NCBI GenBank assembly: GCA_947175265.1
Contig: CAMWMD010000005.1
Coordinates: 40,454-104,453, forward strand
DNA length: 64,000 nt
From: an uncultured Porphyromonadaceae bacterium
GTDB taxonomy: Bacteria; Bacteroidota; Bacteroidia; Bacteroidales; Muribaculaceae
Direction: 5' to 3'
A model generated the notes under the pieces. It made no database searches, was not told the DNA's origin, and worked only from the letters and a program-made list of their open reading frames with translations. Of this stretch, positions 34,107 through 42,138 are shown one piece after another. Each line of letters starts with the position of its first letter. Positions within the stretch are counted from its first letter, which is position 1. The position numbers and the translations under genes are program-made.

Positions 34107-34615
34107 AAATGAAATTAATAAGGGAAGCGTTTGAGATATTTCTACGGGATAATCCCGGCCATTTTATCCATTTAGGATTATCATAAATAATGACCAACTG
34201 AGGCAGATTTATATCTCCATCAGTTACTCGGATTATCTTGCCAGTAGCACAGTAGTGTAGGTATTTGACAGAAGTACAGGAGCCGACAGGAGAACAGGAG
34301 AGTGTTTTTTAAAGGAAAAAATCCTATTCCCATCTAAATCTACTCGCTAAATATAACACTCCTGTTCTCCTGTAAGCTCCTGTTCTCCTGTCTAAAATTA
34401 GGCTTTAGGCACGAGGCTCAAGGCAAAACAAAAATCTCCTGTTCTCCTGCAAGCTCCTGTTCTCCTGTCAAAAAGGCTTTAGGCACGAGGCTCAAGGCTC
34501 AAGGCTCAAGGCAAAACAAAAACTCCTGTTCTCTTGTATAAAAACATCCTGCAAAAACAAAACCGTTGTTTTAATTTATTCAAGCATTGCTATTGCATTG
34601 TTAAAATTTTTGCAT
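34107..34615. repeat. Intergenic composite repeat array after the R-M genes
   Basis: No gene supported across 34107-34754. From 34359 a unit of CTCCTGTTCTCCTG, a spacer, a second CTCCTGTTCTCCTG, then GGCTTTAGGCACGAGGCTCAAGGC and an A-rich spacer is repeated. Units start at 34359, 34436 and 34523 (the third is partial), so the period is 77 and 87 bases and the length difference reflects the number of GGCTCAA heptamers (one versus three). A related inverted block (ACAGGAGCCGACAGGAGAAC) is at about 34277-34301. This is the right flank of the R-M island. Confidence 0.75.
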
Positions 34616-34623
34616 TACCTTTG
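34616..34623 (+). promoter_or_regulatory. -7 promoter box for the TerS/TerL pair (TACCTTTG)
   Basis: TAnnTTTG match with TTG at 34593-34595, 20 bases upstream. It implies a leader of about 125 bases to the ATG at 34755. Confidence 0.5.
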
Positions 34624-34754
34624 CAGCCGTTATTCATGCTTTTGACTTTGCCGGACAGAAAAGACAGAGAAGCCGCCACCTCCTATGGCGCCTCTCCCCA
34701 CCTTTTTCTGACCCATGCCACTATTAAATTATTCATCTAACAAGGCTTTTGACT

Positions 34755-35186
34755 ATGAAAAAGAAAAACTCCATTTCGGATTTCGACCGCGAGAAACGTG
34801 CCTTTCTCCTACGCAACTTCCGCGAGGCCATTGCCCGCCAGTCTGTAATCGACAAAAACAAGGCTTTCCATATCACCGCTCAATCTCCCACTCCCCGTTT
34901 TTGGGTTAGCGAGACTCGCGCCGCCGAAGTCGTCGGTAAACTCCTCGCCGGCTCCGACCCATTCGCACGTATGCTACCCGAGAAGATTGAGATGTACCGC
35001 GAAATATTTGACCGTTTCATGTCGCTGCGCAAAAACCGCAAGGATGCCTCAATCGCAGAACTGATATTTGAGATTGTCAATGACGAGGCACCACGCTCCT
35101 ATCTGACTTGGCAGACCGTAAGGAGCATCGTCTACCGCGAACAGAGACGAATACGCGAGGAAAGGAGGAACAACGGATGGAAATGA
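34755..35186 (+). CDS. Small terminase-like DNA-binding protein
   Basis: 143 residues from the ATG at 34755 (MKKKNSISDFDREKRA); the codon at 34749 is a possible earlier ATG. The sequence is rich in basic residues and mostly helical. Its C-terminal part (SIAELIFEIVNDEAPRSYLTWQTVRSIVYREQRR) looks like a DNA-binding helical bundle. It overlaps the large terminase gene by 10 bases, the standard TerS-TerL order. No named domain recognised, so TerS is an inference from size, charge and position. It could instead be a regulator retained with terL. Confidence 0.65.
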   Translation: MKKKNSISDFDREKRAFLLRNFREAIARQSVIDKNKAFHITAQSPTPRFWVSETRAAEVVGKLLAGSDPFARMLPEKIEMYREIFDRFMSLRKNRKDASIAELIFEIVNDEAPRSYLTWQTVRSIVYREQRRIREERRNNGWK

Positions 35187-37261
35187 ACACCCTGCCGGAA
35201 ATCCTTACAGAACAGATCATCGAGGAGAACAACGCCAGAACCCGCCTTCGGAATGATCCTTACGACCCGGTAAAGGGTGATCCCAATGATCCGGGGCGTT
35301 TCCTCCTTGATGTAGCAGGATTCAAGCAATATATCCCCCTCCCAATGAAAGGGGAAGTAATGGTGAGCACTCTTCTTAAATGTGGCTCCGTCGAGAAATA
35401 CCTCAGAGAGATAAAGGGGTGCGACTCCCCGGAGACGAGAGATGCCTTCACCCGCGAATGGGATATCTTGCGCTCCCGCCATGATTTCCCCTACTGGGCC
35501 GCTAAGTTCGCGTATATAAAAAAGAAAGGGGGTGGCGACGACATACTCTTCACCCTCAACCGCCCGCAACGCAAACTCGTGGATGCCCTCGAGGATATGC
35601 GCCGCAACGGAAAACCGATAAGGCTCATACTGCTCAAAGCGCGTCAATGGGGTGGAAGCACCTGCATCCAGATATATATGGCATGGCTGCAACTCGTCCA
35701 CAAGACGGGACTCAATTCCCTCATCATCGCCCACCAGGGGTGTGCCACGGATGAGATAAAGGATATGTTCGACCGTATGCTCGCACAATATCCTGAGGAT
35801 ATGCTCTATGACGGTTTTGAGGGAGACCGCCGCCCTTCCCGCCCTACGGAGAGGGTAGGTGGAGCGGGCGCTGCTTTCAGGGTAATAGGGCGCAACTGCA
35901 AAGTGAAGATCGGCACTGCCGAACGCCCCGACTCCTGCCGGGGCGGCGACTACAACCTCATCCACTGCTCGGAGGTAGGACTCTGGAAAACCACAGCCCG
36001 GAAAAATGCCGAAGACATCCACCGCGCCGCCTGCTCGGGTGTGCTGTTCAACCCCCTGACAATGATACTGATGGAATCTACCGCCAACGGAACGGGGAAT
36101 TTCTTCCACAAGGAATATGAGGCGGCGAAAAGCGGCGAGAGCCAGTTCAAAGCCCTCTTCGTGGCTTGGTATGAGATTGAGCAGTATTCCCTCCCCTTCT
36201 CTTCGGAGGAGGAAAGGCGGGAGTTCGCGGCATCACTCGTCATGGGGAGGGTGGCGCAGCAGGCGGTATCCGACCGCCGCCAGCCCGGAAAATATCTTTG
36301 GCAACTATGGGAAAGGGGGGCTTCGCTGGAAGCCATACACTGGTATGTGAAGGAGCGCGCGAAATACTCCGACCATGGCCTCATGGCCGCGGAGTACCCG
36401 AGCGACGACGTGGAGGCGTTCGTGCATTCCGGTGCCCGGGTATTTGACAAATACCGTGTCGAGGCGCTCCGTGCCGGTTGCCGCACCCCGGCCCTGAGAG
36501 GGGAGATCGACGGCGACGCCCCCTCGGGTGAGAGAAGCCTCTGCAACGTGAGGTTGAATCAGACGGCAAACGGTGCGCTGGCCGTCTGGAAAGACCGCCC
36601 CGGCTGCCGGGAGGAGAAAATCGACGACCGTTTCCTTGTGGTGGTGGATATCGGAGGGCGCTCGCGACTCGCCGACTGGTCCGTAATTACGGTGTTCGAC
36701 CGTGCGGAGATGTGTTTCGGCGGAAAACCGGAAGTGGCGGCCCAATGGAGAGGACATACAGACTTCGACCTCCTCGCGTGGAACGCCGCCCGGATAGCCA
36801 CATATTACGACAACGCCCTCCTCGTGATAGAGAGCAACACCCTGGAAACCCGCGAAACCGGAAGACAGGGGGAGGCCGACCAATCATGCTTCCTCCTCAA
36901 CCAGATACGCTACGCCTACCCCAACCTTTACGCGAGGCGAAGGAGCGAGGAGGATATCCGACAGGGAAAACCTCTGAAATTCGGGTTCCATACGAATACG
37001 GCTACCAAACCGATGGTGATCTCTACTCTTGTGAAAGTGATACGCGAAGGGATGTATGTGGAGCGCGACGAGGGTTGCCTTGCGGAATACCTCACCTACG
37101 AGCAACGTCAGAACGGCTCTTACGGCGCGTTGCAGGGATGCCACGATGACATACTCATGACGCGGGCAATCGGGCTGCATATTTGTTTCCAGGAGATGCG
37201 TCCCCCTCAGGTGGCTGACTCCTCATCATATCGCGGGGTGAGGCATCAGTCTTTCTTCTGA
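35177..37261 (+). CDS. Phage terminase large subunit (ATPase-nuclease)
   Basis: 694 residues. I chose the ATG at 35177 because AGGAGG at 35163-35168 sits 8 bases upstream; the ATG at 35183 would give an ATGA overlap. The ATPase domain has the adenine region LNRPQRKLVDAL, a non-classical Walker A LLKARQWGGST near residue 165, and a Walker B/coupling region ILMESTANGTGNFF. The C-terminal RuvC-like nuclease has VVVDIGGRSRLADWSV, VIESNTLE and a final acidic segment GCHDDILMTRAIG. All three acidic ligand positions appear to be filled, so it may be active. It would pump DNA into a prohead. Its 3' end overlaps the convergent glycosyltransferase gene by 16 bases. Capsid-like genes are 6 kb away on the other strand. 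Confidence 0.9.
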   Translation: MEMNTLPEILTEQIIEENNARTRLRNDPYDPVKGDPNDPGRFLLDVAGFKQYIPLPMKGEVMVSTLLKCGSVEKYLREIKGCDSPETRDAFTREWDILRSRHDFPYWAAKFAYIKKKGGGDDILFTLNRPQRKLVDALEDMRRNGKPIRLILLKARQWGGSTCIQIYMAWLQLVHKTGLNSLIIAHQGCATDEIKDMFDRMLAQYPEDMLYDGFEGDRRPSRPTERVGGAGAAFRVIGRNCKVKIGTAERPDSCRGGDYNLIHCSEVGLWKTTARKNAEDIHRAACSGVLFNPLTMILMESTANGTGNFFHKEYEAAKSGESQFKALFVAWYEIEQYSLPFSSEEERREFAASLVMGRVAQQAVSDRRQPGKYLWQLWERGASLEAIHWYVKERAKYSDHGLMAAEYPSDDVEAFVHSGARVFDKYRVEALRAGCRTPALRGEIDGDAPSGERSLCNVRLNQTANGALAVWKDRPGCREEKIDDRFLVVVDIGGRSRLADWSVITVFDRAEMCFGGKPEVAAQWRGHTDFDLLAWNAARIATYYDNALLVIESNTLETRETGRQGEADQSCFLLNQIRYAYPNLYARRRSEEDIRQGKPLKFGFHTNTATKPMVISTLVKVIREGMYVERDEGCLAEYLTYEQRQNGSYGALQGCHDDILMTRAIGLHICFQEMRPPQVADSSSYRGVRHQSFF

Positions 37262-38394
37262 CCCCACTCCGCGAGCGTCTTCTCGTAGACAGCCATGATA
37301 CGCTGCGCCATGTCGTCGGTTTTGAAACGGGCGGCGTGGCGCAGACCTTTCTCTATGCGGTCCGCATACGGTATGGAGCCGTCAAGGATACCCCTCATCA
37401 CCTCCCCCATACCTCTCGCATCGTCCGGAGCCACATAGAAGGCGGCATCACCCCCGGCCTCCTCAAGACAGGAACCCGTGGCGGCCACAACCGGACGGCG
37501 GCTCTCAAGACCCTCGAGCACGGGAATGCCGAAACCCTCATAGTACGAGGGATAGGCTATTACCTCAGCCAACTGACAGACCGCCGGAAGATCGGCAAAC
37601 GTGATATTGTGGCGCACGTCAAGACGGGAGGCCACACCTAACTCAGCGGCTATCTTCCTCACTTTCGCAAGATACCCCTTACGGTCGCGCCCGACGACGA
37701 GCAACTTCACGTCGGCCGGCAACCCCGAAAGCGCACGAACGGTAAGTTCAAGATTCTTGCGCTCCTCGATGGTGCCCACCTGAAGCACATATCTCTGCGG
37801 AAGGAGCAGACGGCGACGCACGGCCTCAAGATCTCCCTCCGGTATGATATGCCGGAATGAGTCGTCACAACCCTGATACACCACATCTATCTTCGAGGGG
37901 TCTATACCGTAAAGTTCTACAACGTCTTCCTTCGTGCGTTGGCTTACCGCTATTATCCGAGTGGCATTACGGCATGAACGCCCGTATTTCCAGTCGTAAA
38001 GAAGACGGTCTATGGCATTATAGCATTGCGGACGCCGACGGTAGATGACATCGTGCATGGTCAATACGGAAGGGATCCCCGCCGAGGATATGTTGAGGGG
38101 AAGTTCGTTACTCAGGCCGTGGAATATCTCCACTTTGTCGGCGCGGAGATTGTTGGTAATCCCGAAACTGCGCCACAGACTACCCTTGAATCCTTGAGCC
38201 GCAGGAAGCCGGAACTCCACATTGTGGAGCGACCGCATCCCCGCGAGACGCGGATTGTCGGAAAGTTTCGGCGTATAGACCAACAGCCGCGAAGCGGGAT
38301 AAGCCTCCGCCACCGACTCTATCACCAGGCGGGAATAATTGCCCAGTCCGGTCATATTGCTGACGGCGCGTTTGCCGTCGTAACCTATTATCAT
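37246..38394 (-). CDS. GT4-family glycosyltransferase
   Basis: 382 residues in a GT-B fold. The C-terminal half has LQVGTIEERKNLELTVRAL and the retaining-enzyme motif EVIAYPSYYEGFGIPVLEGL with the E-x7-E spacing. The N-terminal domain begins MIIGYDGKRAVSNMTGLGNYSRL, as in mannosyltransferases of the Glyco_transf_4/Glycos_transf_1 type, using a nucleotide-sugar donor at the inner face of the membrane. It is last in a minus-strand operon that begins with the minimal nucleotidyltransferase at 41990. The gap to the next upstream gene is 22 bases. Sugar specificity cannot be given. Confidence 0.9.
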   Translation of the reverse strand: MIIGYDGKRAVSNMTGLGNYSRLVIESVAEAYPASRLLVYTPKLSDNPRLAGMRSLHNVEFRLPAAQGFKGSLWRSFGITNNLRADKVEIFHGLSNELPLNISSAGIPSVLTMHDVIYRRRPQCYNAIDRLLYDWKYGRSCRNATRIIAVSQRTKEDVVELYGIDPSKIDVVYQGCDDSFRHIIPEGDLEAVRRRLLLPQRYVLQVGTIEERKNLELTVRALSGLPADVKLLVVGRDRKGYLAKVRKIAAELGVASRLDVRHNITFADLPAVCQLAEVIAYPSYYEGFGIPVLEGLESRRPVVAATGSCLEEAGGDAAFYVAPDDARGMGEVMRGILDGSIPYADRIEKGLRHAARFKTDDMAQRIMAVYEKTLAEWGQKKD

Positions 38395-38416
38395 GTCTGT
38401 CAGTTTGTTTTATGCG

Positions 38417-39499
38417 TTAGGTTCCTTCGTATTCAGCCCGTATCTTCCGGAAGAACACGTCATAACTGAATCTTGTGTTGAATGTGCCGTAGGCATTCTC
38501 GCCCAATTCCGCACGCAACTCATGATTTTCCGCGAGTCTCCTTATGGCGGCCGCGAGTGCCCTTTCATTCCCCGCCTCAACGAGCAACCCATCCTTCCCG
38601 TCGGTTATTATTTCAGGCTGCGCACCGTTATCCGTTGAAATCACAGCCCTCCCCTGAGACATGGCCTCTATGATCGTCAAACCGAATGGTTCCCTCCATG
38701 TAGATGGAAACACACATAAATCTGCCTCGCTGAGTTCGTGAAAAATATCCGGTACAAATCCTTTCCACTCTATTCTATCCCTCTCTCCCAATGAGTCTGC
38801 CAATTCTCGCAACTCCTCTTCATATTTCCTATCACCGGTGCCCACTATTCTAAGTTTAATGGATTTATCAGAAATATGGTGAAAAGCATGCAAGAGTGTA
38901 TCAATACCTTTTTCTGGAGAAAGACGCCCCGTGTAAAGAATCGTAAAATCATCTGTCTTATTCCTTTTCACAGGATTCTCATAGCCTTTTGGCACTATAA
39001 TGCTATTGGGTATAACACTGATTTTACCTTCTTCTATGCCCGGTCTACCCAATAGGAATTCTTTTTTTGCCAGTTGCGATACGAATATCAATCTGTCGAT
39101 GGAGTTGTATATCCCTCTCCAACGGAGTGAATCCTTACCTCTCTTTACGAGATGGCGCGTGCATACATGCCAAATCCTCTTGTCCTTCACCAGTTTCTTG
39201 GCCTTGGCCACTATCTCCGCATCCTTGAAGTTATGCACATGGACCACTACCCTATCCTCCGGATACGACTCTATGAGGCGCGCCAGTTTCCAAGGCGACA
39301 CGAAATCAAAGACCCCGCCGAGTGGCATTTTCTCCAACCTCACGGGGATACGGGAGAAATGACGGTCTACCACAGGCAAACCCCGCGTGACGACAGTGAC
39401 CTTATCACCATTCTCAACCAAACGGCTGCAAAGGTCGAGCGCATAACGCTCGCCCCCACCCCAAGTAACGGCCCTGACAATATGTATGATTCTTGTCAC
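38417..39499 (-). CDS. GT4-family glycosyltransferase
   Basis: 360 residues. The N-terminal loop IVRAVTWGGGERYALDLCSRL is the Glyco_transf_4 opening. The donor-site region is ILYTGRLSPEKGIDTLLHAF, and DLCVFPSTWREPFGLTIIEAMSQGRAVI carries the E-x7-E motif. It probably adds one sugar to the growing surface polysaccharide, O-antigen or core. It lies between the galactofuranosyltransferase-like gene (7-base gap) and the other GT4 gene (22-base gap), all transcribed together. Base composition in the 5' third of this gene is lower in GC than the end, marking the start of the AT-richer portion of the operon. Confidence 0.9.
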   Translation of the reverse strand: MTRIIHIVRAVTWGGGERYALDLCSRLVENGDKVTVVTRGLPVVDRHFSRIPVRLEKMPLGGVFDFVSPWKLARLIESYPEDRVVVHVHNFKDAEIVAKAKKLVKDKRIWHVCTRHLVKRGKDSLRWRGIYNSIDRLIFVSQLAKKEFLLGRPGIEEGKISVIPNSIIVPKGYENPVKRNKTDDFTILYTGRLSPEKGIDTLLHAFHHISDKSIKLRIVGTGDRKYEEELRELADSLGERDRIEWKGFVPDIFHELSEADLCVFPSTWREPFGLTIIEAMSQGRAVISTDNGAQPEIITDGKDGLLVEAGNERALAAAIRRLAENHELRAELGENAYGTFNTRFSYDVFFRKIRAEYEGT

Positions 39500-39506
39500 T
39501 TTATGA

Positions 39507-40535
39507 TTATCTATTGAGAATATCCAATGCTTTTTGCATAGCCTGAATAAAAAAGTAACCTGAGGATATTTTCTTTTGAATATCCATAGCCTTCCTCTTC
39601 ATTTCTATGTAATCATTCTTATCTAATTTAGCAAGCACTGAAGGAAGTTCATTAAGATTTCCGATGCAAATACCAATCCCTTCTTTTTTTACAAAGTCTG
39701 CGAACCCCATATCCTCCCATACTATAAGTGGTAGGCCTGCGGATAGATAGCAAGAGGCCTTATAAGGTATGTTATACCTAAGATAATCGCCAAATTGACC
39801 CTTACAGCCTTCTACACTTGGGCCATCCCATACCAAACCAAAATCAGCCGAAGAAATTTCATAAGGAAGAATATCTGGTGATACGACCCCTTTATAAATG
39901 ACTCCTTCAGCTAATTTCTCTGGAGGATTGGACCCATATATCAGATACTCCATACTATTAGGGATATTATTTAATTCCCCTATAAACCCGGATTTAAATA
40001 GATTTCCGGCATAGACTACTTGCCATTTTAACTCATTTTTGGCTTTATCTGCTTTCGTAGGAGAAAAATCAATCCTATAATCGAAAACACCCAGAACAAT
40101 GCATTTCACATTAGGATATTTCTTTTCCGCCCATTCCTTCATCCTGGGAGTGTGGACAATCAGAATATCTGCCTCGCCTAACAATTCCGACTCATCTTTA
40201 CCAAACCTTAATTCATCTATATCATGAACTAAGAAGATTACTTTATTGCCATGACGACGTGCTGAATTAAACAGAAGTGGAAGTCTTGACTGACTAGGAT
40301 ACTGCAACACTACCACTTTGTCGGACGGCATGCCCAGAAGCCCCATTCGGGCAGAAATCATACTGAAGAAATGTGCCAGATTGACCGATGGATTGGTGCC
40401 AGGGTTAAGGCCTAAGAGATGACAATTCTTTTCTTTCAACGATGCTGCATTGTCAAGCGAAGGCTTGACACAAGCGTTATTCTGGGGACGGAAAATCTGT
40501 CCCGGGTAATATACATCATCCCATGTAAACATCAT
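39507..40535 (-). CDS. Galactofuranosyltransferase-like glycosyltransferase
   Basis: 342 residues. The pattern resembles the beta-1,6-galactofuranosyltransferase/WbbI type: VVLQYPSQSRLPLLFNSARRHGNKVIFLVHDIDELR in the N-domain, and FGLVWDGPSVEGCKGQFGDYLRYNIPYKASCYLSAGLP in the C-domain, where the K-x2-x-Y-L-x-A-G-L-P segment is characteristic. It starts four bases before the end of the UDP-galactopyranose mutase gene (overlap ATGA), which makes the donor UDP-galactofuranose. The coupling supports a Galf transfer role, though UDP-Galp use cannot be excluded by sequence. Confidence 0.8.
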   Translation of the reverse strand: MMFTWDDVYYPGQIFRPQNNACVKPSLDNAASLKEKNCHLLGLNPGTNPSVNLAHFFSMISARMGLLGMPSDKVVVLQYPSQSRLPLLFNSARRHGNKVIFLVHDIDELRFGKDESELLGEADILIVHTPRMKEWAEKKYPNVKCIVLGVFDYRIDFSPTKADKAKNELKWQVVYAGNLFKSGFIGELNNIPNSMEYLIYGSNPPEKLAEGVIYKGVVSPDILPYEISSADFGLVWDGPSVEGCKGQFGDYLRYNIPYKASCYLSAGLPLIVWEDMGFADFVKKEGIGICIGNLNELPSVLAKLDKNDYIEMKRKAMDIQKKISSGYFFIQAMQKALDILNR

Positions 40536-41686
40536 GAAAACTCTTTTTTATAGGTTTCTATTGCTTCCCGGATCACCGGTGCCATATCATAATATCTGTA
40601 TTGAGCGAGCCGCCCTCCAAAAATCACATCCTGTTCTTTTTCTGCCAAAGACTTATATTTTTCGTATAGAGCCTGGTTACGATTGTCATTGACAGGATAG
40701 AACGGTTCCATTCCCTCCTTCCATTCAGAGGAGTATTCTCTTGAAATAACAGTTAGAGGATTTTCATAAACCTTATTGCCAAACATCTCGAAATGTTTGT
40801 GCTCAATTATTCGTGTGAAGGGAATGTCAGCCGAGGTATAGTTGACCACGGCATTCCCCTGAAAGTTGGGAATGTCGAGTATTTCAGTCTCAAACCTCAC
40901 CGTACGATATTCAAGGCGGCCTAACCGATAGTCATAAAATTCGTCAATTTTTCCCGTGAATATGATCCTATCGGCCATATTATCCCACCGCTCCCTGTCA
41001 ACGAAATAATCTGTATCAAGTTTTACGTCTACTCCAGCCAACAGTCCATCAATAAGTCGATTATATCCTCCTTCCGGAATACCCTGATATAGATCGTTGA
41101 AATAATTATTATCGAAAGTAAGTCTCACAGGCAGCCGACGGATTATAAAGGCGGGAAGGTCAACACACTTTCGCCCCCATTGCTTCTCCGTGTAACCCTT
41201 TATGAGCAGATTGTAAATATCGGATCCTATCAGTGCCAGAGCCTGTTCCTCAAGATTACGTGGTTCGCTAATTCCTTCTGTCTTCATTCTTTCTATGGCT
41301 TCCCTTCGCTGTGTGTCAAGTTTTCTTTCCGCTTCGGCCGGAGTCTTAACTCCCCAAAGACGGCAGAAAGTATTCATATTGAAAGGAAGATTATATAGAT
41401 TGGCATCAGGAGCGATAGCCATAGGACAGTTGGTGTATCGATTGAAAGGCACGATGGAATTGACAAGTTCCCACACCTCACGGTCGGAGGTATGAAATAT
41501 GTGAGCTCCGTATTTATGGACGTTTATACCTTCAATCTCCTCGCAATAGATATTCCCTCCGGTGTGAGAGCGTTTCTCTATCATTAGACAACGTTTTCCC
41601 CGGCGGGTGGCAAGATAAGCGAAAGTTGCCCCGAAAAGACCTGCTCCTACTATAAGATAATCATATTTCATCTCCCTATCATCCAT
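40532..41686 (-). CDS. glf: UDP-galactopyranose mutase
   Basis: 384 residues from the ATG at 41686; the ATG at 41671 (MKYDYLIVGAG) is equally plausible. It has the FAD-binding YLIVGAGLFGATFA motif, then EKRSHTGGNIYCEE and KYGAHIFHT with the active-site His, and a C-terminal GRLAQYRYYDM. It is the expected flavoprotein mutase (GLF family) converting UDP-galactopyranose to UDP-galactofuranose in the cytoplasm. Its 5' end overlaps the minimal nucleotidyltransferase gene and its 3' end overlaps the galactofuranosyltransferase-like gene by four bases. UDP-galactose would come from GalE encoded at 4-5 kb. Confidence 0.95.
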   Translation of the reverse strand: MDDREMKYDYLIVGAGLFGATFAYLATRRGKRCLMIEKRSHTGGNIYCEEIEGINVHKYGAHIFHTSDREVWELVNSIVPFNRYTNCPMAIAPDANLYNLPFNMNTFCRLWGVKTPAEAERKLDTQRREAIERMKTEGISEPRNLEEQALALIGSDIYNLLIKGYTEKQWGRKCVDLPAFIIRRLPVRLTFDNNYFNDLYQGIPEGGYNRLIDGLLAGVDVKLDTDYFVDRERWDNMADRIIFTGKIDEFYDYRLGRLEYRTVRFETEILDIPNFQGNAVVNYTSADIPFTRIIEHKHFEMFGNKVYENPLTVISREYSSEWKEGMEPFYPVNDNRNQALYEKYKSLAEKEQDVIFGGRLAQYRYYDMAPVIREAIETYKKEFS

Positions 41687-41990
41687 AAATCAAACGTTTG
41701 GTGCGGTCAAGTTCTTTACGAAAAACTTTATTGGAGATATGATTATCAAAGACCAAATCAACATTTCTTCCCAAAAGAGCCTCCAACTCGTGAAGAAAGT
41801 CGAAGAAAAGGTCAGCCCAATCTTTAGATTCTCTTTCAATCCTCTCTTTATCAAATTCAACTGAAAAATCTATATCGCTCCTATCATTAAACCTATCTGT
41901 AAGTATGGAGCCGAAAACATAAAGTTTCTTAACCATGTATTTCTTACATAGGTCTTTAATATTCTGTATATGTTTTTCAATCAATTTCAT
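41679..41990 (-). CDS. Minimal nucleotidyltransferase (MNT) domain protein
   Basis: 103 residues. The polymerase-beta-type motif is YVFGSILTDRFNDRSDIDFSVEF, with the G-S loop and the D-x-D metal site. A third acidic residue may lie in VDLVF. Known: MNT proteins are often AMPylating antitoxins paired with HEPN (DUF86) toxins. No HEPN gene is found next to this one; its downstream neighbour is glf, with an eight-base overlap (41679-41686). It has a -7 box at 42011-42018 and so provides the promoter-proximal position of the glycosyltransferase operon. It may be an orphan antitoxin or a domesticated regulator. Confidence 0.85.
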   Translation of the reverse strand: MKLIEKHIQNIKDLCKKYMVKKLYVFGSILTDRFNDRSDIDFSVEFDKERIERESKDWADLFFDFLHELEALLGRNVDLVFDNHISNKVFRKELDRTKRLIYG

Positions 41991-42010
41991 ATCATCTTAT
42001 ATTCAGTGTG

Positions 42011-42018
42011 CAAATATA
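42011..42018 (-). promoter_or_regulatory. -7 promoter box for the MNT/glf/glycosyltransferase operon (TATATTTG on minus strand)
   Basis: CAAATATA on the plus strand, 21 bases upstream of the MNT start. It is the only clear promoter box for the five-gene minus-strand operon. Confidence 0.6.
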
Positions 42019-42091
42019 TAGAAAAATTTTAAGAAAAAGGAGCCTTTATAGAATGGCGGTTTATTATTTTATAAAAATCGGAAATAATTAT

Positions 42092-42099
42092 TACTTTTG
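42092..42099 (+). promoter_or_regulatory. -7 promoter box for the acyltransferase gene (TACTTTTG)
   Basis: TAnnTTTG match 40 bases upstream of the ATG at 42139. Confidence 0.6.
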
Positions 42100-42138
42100 C
42101 ACATTATAAGGAATAGGATTTAATTTATCTTACAATTG

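Noticed and set aside
35132..36109. Long minus-strand open frame opposite the terminase gene
   Set aside because: Antisense shadow; terL motifs on the plus strand are decisive.
24000..37300. Prophage attachment sites
   Set aside because: No direct repeats flanking the block, no tRNA at either edge and no integrase gene could be found by eye.
41679..41990. Complete MNT/HEPN toxin-antitoxin pair
   Set aside because: No HEPN (DUF86) gene lies on either side.
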